DNA of 49,923 bases from an uncultured Pelagibacteraceae bacterium. GTDB lineage: Bacteria; Pseudomonadota; Alphaproteobacteria; Pelagibacterales; Pelagibacteraceae. The notes under the pieces are model-generated. The model ran no database searches and was not told the DNA's origin. It was given only the letters and a program-made list of their open reading frames with translations. Position numbers and translations under genes: made by a program. Of the stretch, positions 49,695 to 49,923 are shown in pieces (the first letter of the stretch is position 1; each line of letters begins with the position of its first letter). The DNA is taken from the NCBI GenBank assembly GCA_902529715.1, contig CABZXL010000005.1:1-49923 (forward strand), in the 5' to 3' direction.

Positions 49695-49923
49695 AAGTAG
49701 CAAGATTGATATTAGTTTAGAAAAAAATACAAAATCTATTTCTAAAAAATTTTCAAATTTTATTAAAAAGGGAGATATCGTTTTTTTATATGGTGAAATA
49801 GGTGTAGGAAAAACAACATTTATTAAACATCTAATTAACAATTTACAAAGAAAAAACGAACTCAAACCAACAGAAGTTCCAAGTCCAACATTCAATATCG
49901 TAAATCAATATGAAATTAATGAA
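49678..49923 (+). CDS. tsaE: tRNA threonylcarbamoyladenosine synthesis ATPase TsaE (5' part)
   Basis: An ATG inside the end of ahcY (49678, +1 frame) opens a reading frame of 82 codons that runs off the window. It encodes [25 protein letters not shown], a Walker A typical of TsaE, and then [14 protein letters not shown], matching the family's SPTF motif. TsaE binds TsaB-TsaD and supports t6A modification of tRNAs reading ANN codons. The neighbourhood ahcY-tsaE is seen in other alphaproteobacteria. Confidence 0.9.
   Translation, partial: MPIATKSSKIDISLEKNTKSISKKFSNFIKKGDIVFLYGEIGVGKTTFIKHLINNLQRKNELKPTEVPSPTFNIVNQYEINE

Overview
The window is AT-rich (roughly 30% G+C by eye), very tightly packed core-genome DNA. 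It comes from an alphaproteobacterium, most probably the SAR11 clade (Pelagibacterales, Candidatus Pelagibacter-like). Reasons: extreme A/T bias with Lys/Asn/Ile-rich proteins, almost no intergenic space, and stop-start overlaps of the TAATG or ATGA type throughout. The gene sets are also alphaproteobacterial: an F1 ATPase cluster without F0 genes, class I lysyl-tRNA synthetase, metX-metW behind a SAM-II riboswitch, hisC-tyrA, RegA/ActR- and ChvI/ChvG-type regulators, and ornithine decarboxylase next to a deoxyhypusine-synthase-like gene. I see no tRNA, rRNA, insertion sequence, phage, CRISPR or accessory island. No stretch longer than about 200 bases lacks a feature.

Layout. (1) 1-12787, plus strand: the end of sdhD, sdhA, sdhB, a frameshifted mmsA, mdh, sucC, sucD, then (behind its own promoter) sucA, sucB, lpd. 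This is nearly the whole oxidative half of the TCA cycle, with an acyl-semialdehyde dehydrogenase inserted in the middle. (2) 12807-19662, plus: priA, a terminator, then the F1 genes atpHAGDC. (3) 19659-26250, minus: a promoter, then rplU-rpmA-obgE-proB-proA-nadD-rsfS-ctpA-nudix hydrolase. (4) 26261-28772, minus: a SAM-II-controlled metX-metW-gloB unit, with gloB frameshifted. (5) 28846-30820, plus: hisC-tyrA. (6) 30822-34358, minus: trkH-ampG-NlpC/P60 peptidase. (7) 34451-37926, plus: lysK-pyrD, then rpmB and a queuosine-precursor transporter from their own promoter. (8) 37929-41112, minus: ornithine decarboxylase, a deoxyhypusine/homospermidine-synthase-like gene and an agmatinase-family gene, preceded by a leader with a terminator-like hairpin. 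(9) 41178-49923: regA/actR (plus), bioY and an ABC ATPase (minus), then polA, chvI, chvG, ahcY and the start of tsaE (plus).

How it fits together: the window carries central oxidative metabolism and ATP synthesis, methionine/SAM turnover (SAM-sensing metX leader, MetW, AhcY), polyamine synthesis, translation and ribosome-assembly genes, DNA repair/restart (polA, priA) and two response regulators. The points most worth a second look are the ornithine decarboxylase leader RNA, the SAM-II aptamer followed at once by a U8 tract, one-base A-tract frameshifts in mmsA and gloB (and perhaps rplU), and strong promoters lying almost against start codons. I found no novel defence, mobile or biosynthetic system here.
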